Shown one piece after another: positions 46,647 through 55,502 of a stretch of 64,000 nucleotides of DNA. The translations under genes were made by a program, and so were the position numbers. The stretch spans positions 186,001 to 250,000 of the forward strand of contig NZ_JACNYK010000004.1 of assembly GCF_014692505.1 (NCBI RefSeq). Direction: 5' to 3'. The DNA is from Sphingobacterium arenae (GTDB lineage: Bacteria > Bacteroidota > Bacteroidia > Sphingobacteriales > Sphingobacteriaceae). How positions within the stretch are numbered: position 1 is the first letter of the stretch; every line of letters begins with the position of its first letter. Under the pieces are notes generated by a model, which saw only the letters and a program-made list of their open reading frames with translations, was not told where the DNA came from and searched no databases.

Positions 46647-47621
46647 TTAATAAAGAATCACGCGCTCGCCCTCCTTTCTGATCTTGTTGTGGTGAATGGA
46701 TTGAATAGCCTCTAAGAACTCGTCCAGCGGAACCGACTTGCGGATCGGCAGACTGTATTGCTGGCGGGCAATACGGTCGTTATCGGCCTCGAGTTTTATG
46801 CCATAGGTATTTTTGATGGCAAGTGCCAGTTCTTCAAAACCAGCGTCTTGTAACACCAATTTTCCGCTTGTCCAGCTGTAAACCTGTTGCGTATCAAATT
46901 CTTCCGTTGTACTATTGGCATATTGTTTTTCAAAGCGGATACGCTGTCCCTTTTCGAGCGTCCCGAGATTACTGTTCCCACGCTGTACCTTCACACGACC
47001 GGTATATACCGAAATCACCTGCTCTTCCATCTCTGCATAAGTCTGTATATTAAAAGAAGTTCCCAAAACGGTGGTCTGCAAACGGCCTGCCTGCACGATG
47101 AACGCCCGGCTACTATCCTTCGCGACTTCGAAAAAGGCTTCTCCAACAAGGAGTTCGACCTCCCGCGTGGATTGTCCGTAGGCATTTTCGTCGACACGCA
47201 GACTCGTCCGTGCATTTAGCGTCACCTCCGATCCGTCGGGAAGACTGACCACTTTACGTTCGCCTACCCCCGTGGTGAAAATACGGTAAGCCGGCATGGA
47301 CACCATTTCCTGCTGCTGCATCTCCTGCTGCATACTCCAATAGAAAAAACCAAGCGAGGCAAGTAAAAGCGCAGCAGCGCCCATCCATGGCCGGAAATCG
47401 ATAAGTCGTTTCTGTTTGATGTCGACGAGCTCCTCTTCTTCTCCAATCGCATCTTGTATGTTCTGCCAGGAACGGTTGCGTCGCATATCCTTGTCCACCG
47501 GCTCAAAATGCCTTCGGCCGTCTATGCTGTTGTACCAAGAGTCGAAGAGGTCTTTCTCACGTTTGCCTGCCTCTCTCTGTCGGTACCGATCGGTTAAAAA
47601 CCGGAATACTTTTCTTTTCAC
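46647..47621 (-). CDS. FecR-type anti-sigma factor
   Basis: The 324-residue protein has a cytoplasmic N-terminal part, one membrane helix near residues 83-97 (MGAAALLLASLGFFYWS), and a periplasmic FecR domain. Visible family features are YRIFTTGVGERKVVSLPDGSEVTLNARTSLRV and LGTSFNIQTYAEMEEQVISVYTGRVKV. It should hold and release the ECF sigma factor encoded upstream according to signals from the receptor's STN domain. The shared motif at 47644-47680 sits 23 bp before its start. Confidence 0.92.
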   Translation of the reverse strand: MKRKVFRFLTDRYRQREAGKREKDLFDSWYNSIDGRRHFEPVDKDMRRNRSWQNIQDAIGEEEELVDIKQKRLIDFRPWMGAAALLLASLGFFYWSMQQEMQQQEMVSMPAYRIFTTGVGERKVVSLPDGSEVTLNARTSLRVDENAYGQSTREVELLVGEAFFEVAKDSSRAFIVQAGRLQTTVLGTSFNIQTYAEMEEQVISVYTGRVKVQRGNSNLGTLEKGQRIRFEKQYANSTTEEFDTQQVYSWTSGKLVLQDAGFEELALAIKNTYGIKLEADNDRIARQQYSLPIRKSVPLDEFLEAIQSIHHNKIRKEGERVILY

Positions 47622-47643
47622 TTGTTGTTCGTCGTTTTATGGT

Positions 47644-47680
47644 ATGTCGGAAAAAAGCGAAAAAAGTACTTTGATTAATC
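47644..47680 (-). promoter_or_regulatory. shared AT-rich motif upstream of fecR
   Basis: This site matches 43113-43150 at nearly all positions. On the minus strand the core reads ATTAATCAAAGTACTTTTTT. It lies right before fecR. A promoter for the cognate sigma factor is the main idea, but only two sites are available here. Confidence 0.4.
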
Positions 47681-47789
47681 GTTAATGTTTTATTAAGTTA
47701 TTGTTAATGATTGTTTCTCTCCACTTTTGACCGCAAAAATGGGGCAAACCGAGCCTACGGCGAGCTCACCATAGGTAAATCCGGATGCG

Positions 47790-47925
47790 ACCTTTTGTGT
47801 TAATTGGGGATATTACAATTGCGTTAAATAAACGCGGCCAATAATGGATTAGCGGTTATGCGGATTAAAAAGACAAGTCGTGATTTTTTTGCTTCGTTTT
47901 TTCATCTAGGAAAAAATGAAGAAGA
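47790..47925. repeat. dispersed repeat, copy 3 (3' part only)
   Basis: The copy starts with AAATCCGGATGCGACCTTTT and continues GTGTTAATTGGGGATA, matching copy 1 at 5800-5831, then CCAATAATGGATTA, matching 5889-5900. It ends with a block TGATTTTTTTGCTTCGTTTT...GAAAAAATGAAGAAGAA that matches 6048-6092. The 5' hairpins of copies 1 and 2 are not recognisable. Its end overlaps the last codons of the ECF sigma gene. Confidence 0.7.
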
Positions 47926-48508
47926 ACAACACCATCGTGGCGCTGTAACGATCTATACCCCGAGATAACAAAGCATATTTCAGGCGCTTGCTGCCTTCAC
48001 TGATATTGTTTTTTACGGTCTGTTCGGACAGCCCTAAACGTATCGCTATATCCCGGATGCTGAATTCATCCCATTTGAGCAAAAGGGACTGCTTCATGTT
48101 AGCTGGCATGCGGTCCAGCTCTTGTGCCAGCAGTTGTTCCAGCGCGTGATAGGTCTCCAGTTCTTCGGAGTTTTGCTGTGCAAAATTATGAAGATCCTCT
48201 GCCCAGAAATCAAGCAACTGTGGTTTGATCTTGGTGGAATTGAAGAAATCCACGATCTTATATTTCAACATGCCATAAAGATACGCGGGTAGGTGCATTT
48301 GAGAATCCAGCCGGTCCCGCTTTTCCCAAAACTGTATAAAAAGTTCCTGCACGATATCCTCCGCTTGCTGTGCGTCGCGGGTGCGGAGCAAAGCATGACC
48401 ATAAAGCCCATCCCAGAAATGATGATAAAGCTTTCCAAAGACATCTTTATCATCTCTTTCCCGAATAGCTATTAGCCAATCTTCATATAACAGGTTTTCT
48501 TGGGTCAT
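47906..48508 (-). CDS. ECF RNA polymerase sigma factor
   Basis: The 200-residue protein has sigma region 2 (about residues 20-95, with AEDIVQELFIQFWEKRDRL) and region 4 (FSIRDIAIRLGLSEQTVKNNIS). It should direct transcription of the fecR/TonB receptor operon and be held by the FecR protein encoded downstream. The C-terminus is a hydrophobic tail (YSATMVLFFFIFS), unlike a soluble sigma factor; the second ECF sigma in the window has one too. The tail-coding bases overlap the dispersed repeat. Confidence 0.92.
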   Translation of the reverse strand: MTQENLLYEDWLIAIRERDDKDVFGKLYHHFWDGLYGHALLRTRDAQQAEDIVQELFIQFWEKRDRLDSQMHLPAYLYGMLKYKIVDFFNSTKIKPQLLDFWAEDLHNFAQQNSEELETYHALEQLLAQELDRMPANMKQSLLLKWDEFSIRDIAIRLGLSEQTVKNNISEGSKRLKYALLSRGIDRYSATMVLFFFIFS

Positions 48509-48556
48509 GCGTTATTTGATGTATTCAAAGATACCGTCCCAATATTAAATGAATAT

Positions 48557-48564
48557 TAACTTTG
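48557..48564 (+). promoter_or_regulatory. -7 element of the LapA-like gene
   Basis: TAACTTTG is an exact TAnnTTTG and lies 63 bp before the start codon. No TTTG at standard spacing precedes it. Confidence 0.4.
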
Positions 48565-48626
48565 TAAGTTCTTAGAAATTCGTGAAGTAGGTATTTTTTG
48601 TTAATTTGCAGAAAAAAAATCAATAG

Positions 48627-48929
48627 ATGAAGCCCAAAACGGTCATATTCGGTATTATCACAGCCTTGGTGCTGGTCATTCTTTTTAATAACAAAGAAGA
48701 AGCAAGTTTTTGGTTATTTGGCGAAATACGCACCTCAAAATTATTCATTTTGGGTGTGTTTTTTATTTTGGGGGTTATTACGGGTGGTATCATGTTTCGA
48801 CGCAAAAAGAGCCATCCAAAAGAATACAGTATTAATAATACAACAGCCGCTAATAGTGCAGATGCGGATAACCCTGCCCCCCATTCCAATTTATCAGAAG
48901 AAGACCGGAAGTTCTTGGATCGAGATTAA
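48627..48929 (+). CDS. LapA-like two-helix membrane protein, 100 aa
   Basis: The protein has two membrane helices (about residues 5-22 and 38-58, joined by NNKEEASFWLFGEIRTS) and a charged C-terminal tail with RRKKSHPKE. This matches the LapA/DUF1049 pattern of short inner-membrane proteins; E. coli LapA works with LapB in lipopolysaccharide control. The role in Bacteroidota is not known. It is convergent with pyrD. Confidence 0.65.
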   Translation: MKPKTVIFGIITALVLVILFNNKEEASFWLFGEIRTSKLFILGVFFILGVITGGIMFRRKKSHPKEYSINNTTAANSADADNPAPHSNLSEEDRKFLDRD

Positions 48930-48952
48930 CTTCATAGAGCCTTTCCGTACTT

Positions 48953-49978
48953 TTATTTTAAGAGCCCTTTACAGATTCTACTAATCAAGGTTGGTCCTTC
49001 ATAGATAAAACCGGTATAGACCTGAATCAAGCTCGCTCCTGCTTCGATTTTTTCGATAGCATCTTCCGCCGAGTGAATACCTCCTACGCCGATAATCGGG
49101 AATGAACGGTTGGAACGTTCCGCTAAATATCGGATAACCTCCGTAGAACGTTTTGCAAGTGGTTTTCCGCTTACCCCTCCTCCCTCCTTTATCAAGACAG
49201 GGTCGCTATGTAACCCTTCTCTGGAAATCGTTGTATTCGTCGCAATCACACCGGCGATTTTTGTTTCCGTCACGATTTCCACAATATCATCTAATTGAGA
49301 ATCTGTTAAATCCGGTGCTATTTTGAGTAAAATCGGGCGTTGAATATATTTGGTATAATTCAGATCTTGTAAGGTATTCAAGATATTCTTTAAAGGCTCC
49401 TTCTCCTGCAAATCACGTAGACCGGGTGTATTGGGTGAGCTCACATTGACTACAAAATAATCTACATATTCAAAAAGAGCATTGAAACAGTATGTATAAT
49501 CGTTCACGGCCTCTTCATTAGGCGTCGTCTTATTCTTGCCGATATTTCCCCCGATAATCAACTTATCCCGGTCTTTCAATTGCCTCAAACGTCCTGCAGC
49601 CACATCAGCCCCCTGATTGTTAAAACCCATCCGATTTATCAAAGCTTCATCTTCCACCAGGCGAAACATCCGTGGCTTATCGTTTCCGGGCTGTGGACGA
49701 GGTGTCACCGTACCGATTTCGATAAAACCAAAGCCCAAACCTGCCATCTCCTCGATATACTCCGCATTCTTATCAAACCCCGCAGCGAGCCCTACTGGAT
49801 TTTTGAATTTCAATCCGAACACTTTACGCTCCAAACGAGGGTTATTCACCGCATAGAGCGATTTAAGCACTGATTTTGCACCCCAAATTTTCGTAAACGA
49901 GCGCAACCCTCCCGTAACCCTGTGGTGTGCAGTTTCGGGATCCATCGTGAAGAATAAGGGCTTAACAATTTTATACAT
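48953..49978 (-). CDS. pyrD: dihydroorotate dehydrogenase, quinone-type (class 2)
   Basis: The best start is at 49978 ([20 protein letters not shown]), giving 341 residues; the frame is open further up, but that part lies in the promoter region of the divergent gene. The N-terminal quinone-tunnel helix is followed by an FMN TIM-barrel with [41 protein letters not shown] (catalytic Ser) and the phosphate loop [13 protein letters not shown]. It oxidises dihydroorotate in pyrimidine synthesis and passes electrons to menaquinone. Confidence 0.95.
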   Translation of the reverse strand: MYKIVKPLFFTMDPETAHHRVTGGLRSFTKIWGAKSVLKSLYAVNNPRLERKVFGLKFKNPVGLAAGFDKNAEYIEEMAGLGFGFIEIGTVTPRPQPGNDKPRMFRLVEDEALINRMGFNNQGADVAAGRLRQLKDRDKLIIGGNIGKNKTTPNEEAVNDYTYCFNALFEYVDYFVVNVSSPNTPGLRDLQEKEPLKNILNTLQDLNYTKYIQRPILLKIAPDLTDSQLDDIVEIVTETKIAGVIATNTTISREGLHSDPVLIKEGGGVSGKPLAKRSTEVIRYLAERSNRSFPIIGVGGIHSAEDAIEKIEAGASLIQVYTGFIYEGPTLISRICKGLLK

Positions 49979-50014
49979 ATGTGCAAAGGTAGCCAAAGAA
50001 GCAGAAATATTCAT

Positions 50015-50022
50015 TACTTTTG
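50015..50022 (+). promoter_or_regulatory. -7 element between pyrD and the ABC-F gene
   Basis: TACTTTTG fits TAnnTTTG and lies 6 bp before the ABC-F ATG at 50029. It would give a nearly leaderless message, so the true promoter may be elsewhere; no -33 box was found. Confidence 0.3.
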
Positions 50023-50028
50023 CAGCAA

Positions 50029-51948
50029 ATGATATCAATTAATAATTTAACATTCGAGATTGGCTCGCGTGCTTTGTATGACGAGGCCAATTGGCATATA
50101 AAACCTGGCGATAAGGCCGGATTAATTGGGGCAAATGGCGCCGGAAAATCCACTTTGCTAAAATTAATCGTAGGCGATTATGCCCCCACTTCGGGTACGA
50201 TTTCCATGGCAAAAGATTTGAAAATCGGTTACCTAAATCAAGATTTACTATCTTACCATTCTGAAAAAAGCATCTTATATGTCGCTATGGAAGCTTTTGA
50301 ACGACAGAATCAACTGCATGCTGAAATCGAGGTATTGCTCAAAAAGCTGGAAACAGATTATTCCGATGAGGTTTTGAATAAATTGAGCGATAAGCAGATG
50401 GAATTTGAGGCCCTCGATGGCTATAACATTGAGTTTCGAGCACACGAAATTTTAGCCGGATTGGGGTTTTCCGAAGAAGAGCAACAACGGCCTCTAGCAA
50501 CATTTTCAGGCGGCTGGCGTATGCGTGTTATGCTTGCCCGGATACTTCTACAGGCACCGGATATTCTGCTATTGGATGAGCCGACCAACCACTTGGACTT
50601 ACCTTCTATTAAATGGTTGGAAAATTACCTACAGGCATTTGAAGGTGCTATCGTCATCGTTTCCCATGACCGTTATTTTCTCGATCGGATTATCAATAAA
50701 ACGGTCGAATCCCGTAGAAGTAAGCTTACCGTTTACGCAGGCAATTATTCTTTTTATCTGGAAGAGAAATCCTTGCGGGAGGAAATACAGGGCAATCAAT
50801 TCAAGAATCAGCAAGCCAAAATCAAGCAAGAAGAACGGCTGATAGAACGTTTCCGAGCCAAAGCGAGCAAAGCTAAAATGGTACAATCTCGCATCAAAGC
50901 CCTCGATCGCATGGAAAAAGTGGATGCGGTGGATGATGATAATCCCGAGGTGAATTTCAGCTTTAAATTCTCCAAACCTTCTGGTCGCCATGTTGTTACG
51001 GTGGAAAATATTTCTAAATCATATCCTAATCTGGAAATTCTACGTGATACAAGCGCCATTATCGAAAAAGGAGATAAAATAGCGCTCATCGGCGCAAACG
51101 GTAAAGGTAAATCGACGTTACTTCGCATCGTGGCTGATGCTGATAACGATTACGAGGGTAAAAGTATCAAAGGGCATAATGTCTCGCAGACCTTCTTTGC
51201 CCAGCATCAATTGGAAGCGTTACATCTTGAAAACACGATTATACAGGAGCTGGTAAATTTCGCCCCCAAACATACCGAAACAGAATTACGTTCTATCTTA
51301 GGATGTTTCTTGTTTACAGGCGACGACGTATTTAAAAAGATTAAAGTCCTTTCCGGCGGAGAGAAGTCAAGGGTGGCATTGGCAAAGGCATTGACTGCAG
51401 ACGCCAACTTCCTCGTGCTTGATGAACCTACCAACCACCTGGATATGGCTTCCGTGAATATCCTTATCCAAGCTTTACAACAATATGAAGGAACGTTTAT
51501 CGTTGTTTCGCACGACCGTTACTTCCTAGATCACGTCGCTAATAAAATTTGGTTTATCGAAGATAAAGAAATTAAAGAATATCCAGGAACCTACCAAGAA
51601 TATGAAGAATGGAGTGCAAAACGTGTGGTGAAGAAGGACACGTCGGGTGATAAAAAAGTAGCAAAGGAGAAAGAGCAACCTAAAAAGGAAAAAGCACCGC
51701 CATCGGAGGACAAAAACAAGCTCATTCAGCTTAAAAATAAAGAGTTGGCAGGCTTCGAGCAACAAATAGAGGAAAGCGAAAAATCGGTAAAGAGACTTGA
51801 AGTTAATTTGGCAAAAGAAGAAATTTATTCCGATGCGCAGAAACTTCAAGAAGCCACCCGAACATATAATTCGGCTAAAGCATCCTTACAACAGCTTCAA
51901 CAAAACTGGGAAAAGCTCGCCGAAGAGATCATGGAATTGGAAGGGTAA
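50029..51948 (+). CDS. ABC-F family ATP-binding protein
   Basis: An upstream TTG at 50020 could start it, but the ATG at 50029 gives the family start [11 protein letters not shown]. The 639-residue soluble protein has two ABC domains: Walker [10 protein letters not shown] and GANGKGKST, signatures SGGWRMR and LSGGEKSR, and DEPTNHLD twice. An interdomain linker rich in Lys/Glu/Arg and a C-terminal coiled coil (about residue 560 onward) complete it. There are no membrane segments. ABC-F proteins act on the ribosome; the coiled coil suggests a Uup- or YdiF-like member rather than an antibiotic-resistance type. Confidence 0.92.
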   Translation: MISINNLTFEIGSRALYDEANWHIKPGDKAGLIGANGAGKSTLLKLIVGDYAPTSGTISMAKDLKIGYLNQDLLSYHSEKSILYVAMEAFERQNQLHAEIEVLLKKLETDYSDEVLNKLSDKQMEFEALDGYNIEFRAHEILAGLGFSEEEQQRPLATFSGGWRMRVMLARILLQAPDILLLDEPTNHLDLPSIKWLENYLQAFEGAIVIVSHDRYFLDRIINKTVESRRSKLTVYAGNYSFYLEEKSLREEIQGNQFKNQQAKIKQEERLIERFRAKASKAKMVQSRIKALDRMEKVDAVDDDNPEVNFSFKFSKPSGRHVVTVENISKSYPNLEILRDTSAIIEKGDKIALIGANGKGKSTLLRIVADADNDYEGKSIKGHNVSQTFFAQHQLEALHLENTIIQELVNFAPKHTETELRSILGCFLFTGDDVFKKIKVLSGGEKSRVALAKALTADANFLVLDEPTNHLDMASVNILIQALQQYEGTFIVVSHDRYFLDHVANKIWFIEDKEIKEYPGTYQEYEEWSAKRVVKKDTSGDKKVAKEKEQPKKEKAPPSEDKNKLIQLKNKELAGFEQQIEESEKSVKRLEVNLAKEEIYSDAQKLQEATRTYNSAKASLQQLQQNWEKLAEEIMELEG

Positions 51949-52095
51949 ATTTGTTCTTTTTCTCCGCGAAAAAGAACCAAAAAGCTCGCCGCGTCGAATG
52001 TTTTACATTTGGGGAACTACTAAGAATGAGTTTGTACAGCTGTAAAACATTCGGATGCGGCATTTTAAATGTTAAGGGAGGGGTAGTGATATAAT
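51948..52095. repeat. dispersed structured repeat, copy 2
   Basis: The hairpin GTTCTTTTT (51953-51961) / AAAAAGAAC (51969-51977) can act as terminator of the ABC-F gene. A perfect 13-bp stem follows, CGAATGTTTTACA (51995-52007) against TGTAAAACATTCG (52041-52053), then GATGCGGCATTTT and AAATGTTAAGGGAGGGG. Order, spacing and internal words (TACTAA, GTTT, TACA) match copy 1 at 5697-5850, with paired changes in the stem. Confidence 0.8.
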
Positions 52096-52105
52096 AAAGT
52101 CAGCA

Positions 52106-53230
52106 TTAACTTAGATGATAACGTTGGTTTTGAAATTCCATCGAAGTGTAATAGCTATATTTTTCCATATTTAACGGATAATCCCAGCAACCCATGCGGT
52201 GGTACAGCTTGCCACCAAATCCTTTCTTGAATCGATAAAGTCCGTACATCGGATGAGACGGATCCGGGTTAGGAGCCGTTCCAAAAAAATCATATTCCGT
52301 ACAACCTCGCTCTTTGGCCATTTCCATTGCGCGCCATTGTAACGCGTAGGTAGCCATATAATTTCTATTTTCGGATGCCGAAGCCCCGTACAGATACGTC
52401 CCCCGTTTAGCCGAGATCACCAAAAACATGGCCGCTAACGGTTTATCTTCTACTTCCGCAACAAGTAGATATACGTCGGCAGGTGAAGAGGTATCGTTTG
52501 CTCTGGCCGTAAGTACGATTCGAAAATAATGGATGTCATGCAAAAAAAAATTATTCCGGGTGGCTGTCTGCCGATATAAATCATACCATATTTCCAAGCT
52601 CTCAATTCCCAACGAACGTACCTCTACCCCCTTTTTCTTAGACAGATTGATATTATAGCGCGTTTTCGGTTTCATCCCTCCCAAAAGCTTATCCCTATCT
52701 TTCCGCAGATCCATAAACATCGTATTGGAAGGAAGAATATCGGTATTGGCTTTTCGCAGTCGCCAATGGTTTGTGCTGTAATTGAGTCGGATCTCCTGTA
52801 TATTTTTCTCGGGTACACCCAGCCAGTTGCCGTGCAGATCATAGCAACTTTCGTCTTTTGCCCACAGGGATTGCCAAGGCAAATCATACCGGATCATGAT
52901 GCATTTCGGAGGCAGAAACGTGCGTAAACTTTCCGATAACTGTTCCAAAAAATAACCCTGATTTTCTTCCGATGGCTCTACTTCGGGGCCATAAGGCACA
53001 TAAGCAATACTATGCTCTTTATCAATCGGTTGGATAACGATCAATAAATCTCCGATGAAGTATGCATCACTTGGACTATCGGTGTATAAATCAGACTGCT
53101 TCGTCCTGAAATTGAATGCTTTGGTATGCAGCCCCTGTAATTTTTTAACTTCTGACCAATAAGCCGTTTGTTGGATAATAGAGGTTTTATAAACCTGCTT
53201 GATTTCCTTATCTTCTAGTTCTGCGATCAT
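52106..53230 (-). CDS. FemAB/FemX-like peptidyltransferase (GNAT fold)
   Basis: The 374-residue protein has the two tandem GNAT-like halves of the FemAB family. Visible elements are KPKTRYNINLSKKKGVEVRSLG and the C-terminal segment YDFFGTAPNPDPSHPMYGLYRFKKGFGG, which is typical of lipid II amino-acid transferases and related peptidoglycan interpeptide-bridge enzymes. In Gram-negative bacteria such proteins may add amino acids to peptidoglycan precursors or to other acceptors; the acceptor here is unknown. It has no signal peptide and seems monocistronic. Confidence 0.85.
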   Translation of the reverse strand: MIAELEDKEIKQVYKTSIIQQTAYWSEVKKLQGLHTKAFNFRTKQSDLYTDSPSDAYFIGDLLIVIQPIDKEHSIAYVPYGPEVEPSEENQGYFLEQLSESLRTFLPPKCIMIRYDLPWQSLWAKDESCYDLHGNWLGVPEKNIQEIRLNYSTNHWRLRKANTDILPSNTMFMDLRKDRDKLLGGMKPKTRYNINLSKKKGVEVRSLGIESLEIWYDLYRQTATRNNFFLHDIHYFRIVLTARANDTSSPADVYLLVAEVEDKPLAAMFLVISAKRGTYLYGASASENRNYMATYALQWRAMEMAKERGCTEYDFFGTAPNPDPSHPMYGLYRFKKGFGGKLYHRMGCWDYPLNMEKYSYYTSMEFQNQRYHLS

Positions 53231-53336
53231 ATAAAAATTATAGTCATGATTTCAAAATCCAAAAGCTGCGAACTTAGCCAAAATGTTTGAATTAACGAGC
53301 TGCATTTGTCATTACTGTGTTAGATATCGAAAAATA

Positions 53337-55502
53337 TCATCGAAAAAGCATTTTGTCAGGAATAAGCATTTCGGTTAGGTCTCGGGAGGAGATACCAACC
53401 TGCAGCACCTCGCCCATATAATCGTCAAAGTATTGGATCAAAAAACGATGGTAACCTTTCTTTAACGCAATTTTTCCATCTCGTCTTCGTTCATTATGCG
53501 ATCCGTCATTATCGACCACAAGCTGATCAGCCACCCAAAGTTGCGAACCGTCATCAGAATAGGTATAGAAGTTATAGACACCATCCCTTGGAATTTTAAT
53601 ATAACCGCTAAATTCAAAGGCAAACGAATCCCGTGCTGTAGCGATATCAATCGTAATATTGTCGGTTTTACCGGATTTTATTAGTCTGGTATTAGCCGAT
53701 ATATCGGCGATCTTTTCCAATCGTCCACCTTCAAAATAGCGATAAGCGACACCCTGTTCGAAATTTTCGTCATGCACTGCATCCCAGTAGGTCATTTGCT
53801 GCTCTTCTAATTCCGAAATTCCAGAAGGATAGTAATATTTAAATTCGACCTGGGTCGGCGTACGGATCCAAGTATCGAAAGCCCGTTTGCCTTCATAAAG
53901 CAGGATGATACGTGCACCACGTTCCAAAGAACCGTAGGCATCTGCGCCGGTAGTACGACCATAGGCCAAAGCCACATCCATGTATTTACCAATGGCGTCG
54001 TTGCTATGGTTATGTCCCGCAAATACACCCATTACATCCTGCTTCGCTAAAAAGTTCACAAACATGCCGCTGTTCAGCCCGCCAGGGCCGTCCCCACCAC
54101 TCGCATTCCCTAATCGCCATTTTTCATCCTTGTGAACTTGACCATATTCCGGTAGCGGAATATGTAAAAATGCTAGTGCCGGAACCGGATTTCCTTCATT
54201 CAGGGAAGTATAATAGTCACTTATTTCTCGATACCACTTAATCTGGTCAAACTGAATCCAGTTGTAATGGCCATGCAACGGGTTAGCGGGTTTGTTGTGG
54301 GTATCCAATGCATACAACAGGGCTTTCACTTCTTTATCTTCTGTCGAATAAAGTGGCAAAACATAATTGCCGGCACCACTAATAGCAGGTCCCTTTTCAC
54401 CTATGAAGTAAGGTTTACCCTTCAAAAAATCAAAATTGTCCGACCTACTCATCCCGACCTCATCGTCGTGGTTACCCAAGGTGACCGCCCAGGGTATACG
54501 ATAGTCTTCAAAGATGCGAGCGATGGCATCCCAAGCTTCCGAAGCGGGTCTGGAAGCTGGAAGGTCACCCGTTAACATCGCGAAATCAGGCTTTTCTCGA
54601 TCTAAAACAGCGCGGATGGTAGCAGTAGTTTGTTTGGTACCCGCAGAACGTTCATCCCAATGCAGATCGGTAAATTGCGTAATTTTAAACTGTCCATCTT
54701 TAAAAAAAAGGGAATCACGTGTTGCCGTCAGATCTTCCTTTTTAAAAAAATCAGCGAACTGGCTATCCAGCTGGATATATTCCACACCCAGGCTGCTCAG
54801 GTATGCTGCTGTTTGCCTGTAATTGTCTGGATTGGACGGACGGTAGTTGAGCACCCCGACCACTTGAATTCCATTAGCCGTAGCCCAAAGGTAGTCTTCC
54901 TTGCTTGGATTGGCAAAAAGATAATAATGCTGTGGGGAATAATCGCCTCGCTGCTGGTAAGCTTCAATCTGTTTTCTGGTACAACTTACTTTTATCTTAC
55001 CGCGAAAGTAATCCGTTGCTTCTTCCGTAGGAATGATAAGTGCTTTTTCTGCCAAATCAAGATCAACGAGCTGGTCATAAATCTCGCTAAATTGCTTTTG
55101 GTGATTACCTTGGATTTTCAGGTCGATCATGACCTGTAAGCCTTCAGCTTTTGCCAAAGAAAGCATATCACTGAACTTTTCCACAACATGCCCGTTTGCC
55201 GATTTAAACGTCCGTAATTCGTTCCAATCAAGTTCATCGACCAGTTTATCGATTTCGAAAAAGCGTCTTAAATTTCGATCGTGGTGCACGATTAAGACAG
55301 AATCCCGAGTCATGCGGACATCCAACTCCACCATATAATATCCTGCTGCCGCCGCCTTTTTTACGGACGCGATACTATTCTCATCGGTGTGTTCATCAAC
55401 CACACCTCCACGATGCGCAATTAATTTAATATCACCAAATTGGGCTTGGACATAGGGAGCTGCTCCCAAAATAAAGAGCAGCCATAATATATATCGTTTC
55501 AT
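53337..55502 (-). CDS. secreted fusion: glycerophosphodiesterase, calcineurin-type phosphoesterase and PA14 domains
   Basis: The 721-residue protein has a signal peptide (MKRYILWLLFILGAAPYVQA, cleaved before QFGD). Domain 1 (about 25-265) is a GDPD: LIAHRGG with the catalytic His, VELDVRMTRD with metal Glu/Asp, and VHHD. Domain 2 (about 280-580) is a metallophosphoesterase with FTDLHWD, LTGDLP, TLGNHDDE, FLHIP and FAGHNHSND. Domain 3 (about 600-721) is PA14-like (IPRDGVYNFYTYSDDGSQLW), a sugar- or polymer-binding fold. It should cut glycerophosphodiesters and then release phosphate. The start shares one base with the susD stop, so it is co-translated with the SusCD pair. Confidence 0.9.
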   Translation of the reverse strand: MKRYILWLLFILGAAPYVQAQFGDIKLIAHRGGVVDEHTDENSIASVKKAAAAGYYMVELDVRMTRDSVLIVHHDRNLRRFFEIDKLVDELDWNELRTFKSANGHVVEKFSDMLSLAKAEGLQVMIDLKIQGNHQKQFSEIYDQLVDLDLAEKALIIPTEEATDYFRGKIKVSCTRKQIEAYQQRGDYSPQHYYLFANPSKEDYLWATANGIQVVGVLNYRPSNPDNYRQTAAYLSSLGVEYIQLDSQFADFFKKEDLTATRDSLFFKDGQFKITQFTDLHWDERSAGTKQTTATIRAVLDREKPDFAMLTGDLPASRPASEAWDAIARIFEDYRIPWAVTLGNHDDEVGMSRSDNFDFLKGKPYFIGEKGPAISGAGNYVLPLYSTEDKEVKALLYALDTHNKPANPLHGHYNWIQFDQIKWYREISDYYTSLNEGNPVPALAFLHIPLPEYGQVHKDEKWRLGNASGGDGPGGLNSGMFVNFLAKQDVMGVFAGHNHSNDAIGKYMDVALAYGRTTGADAYGSLERGARIILLYEGKRAFDTWIRTPTQVEFKYYYPSGISELEEQQMTYWDAVHDENFEQGVAYRYFEGGRLEKIADISANTRLIKSGKTDNITIDIATARDSFAFEFSGYIKIPRDGVYNFYTYSDDGSQLWVADQLVVDNDGSHNERRRDGKIALKKGYHRFLIQYFDDYMGEVLQVGISSRDLTEMLIPDKMLFR

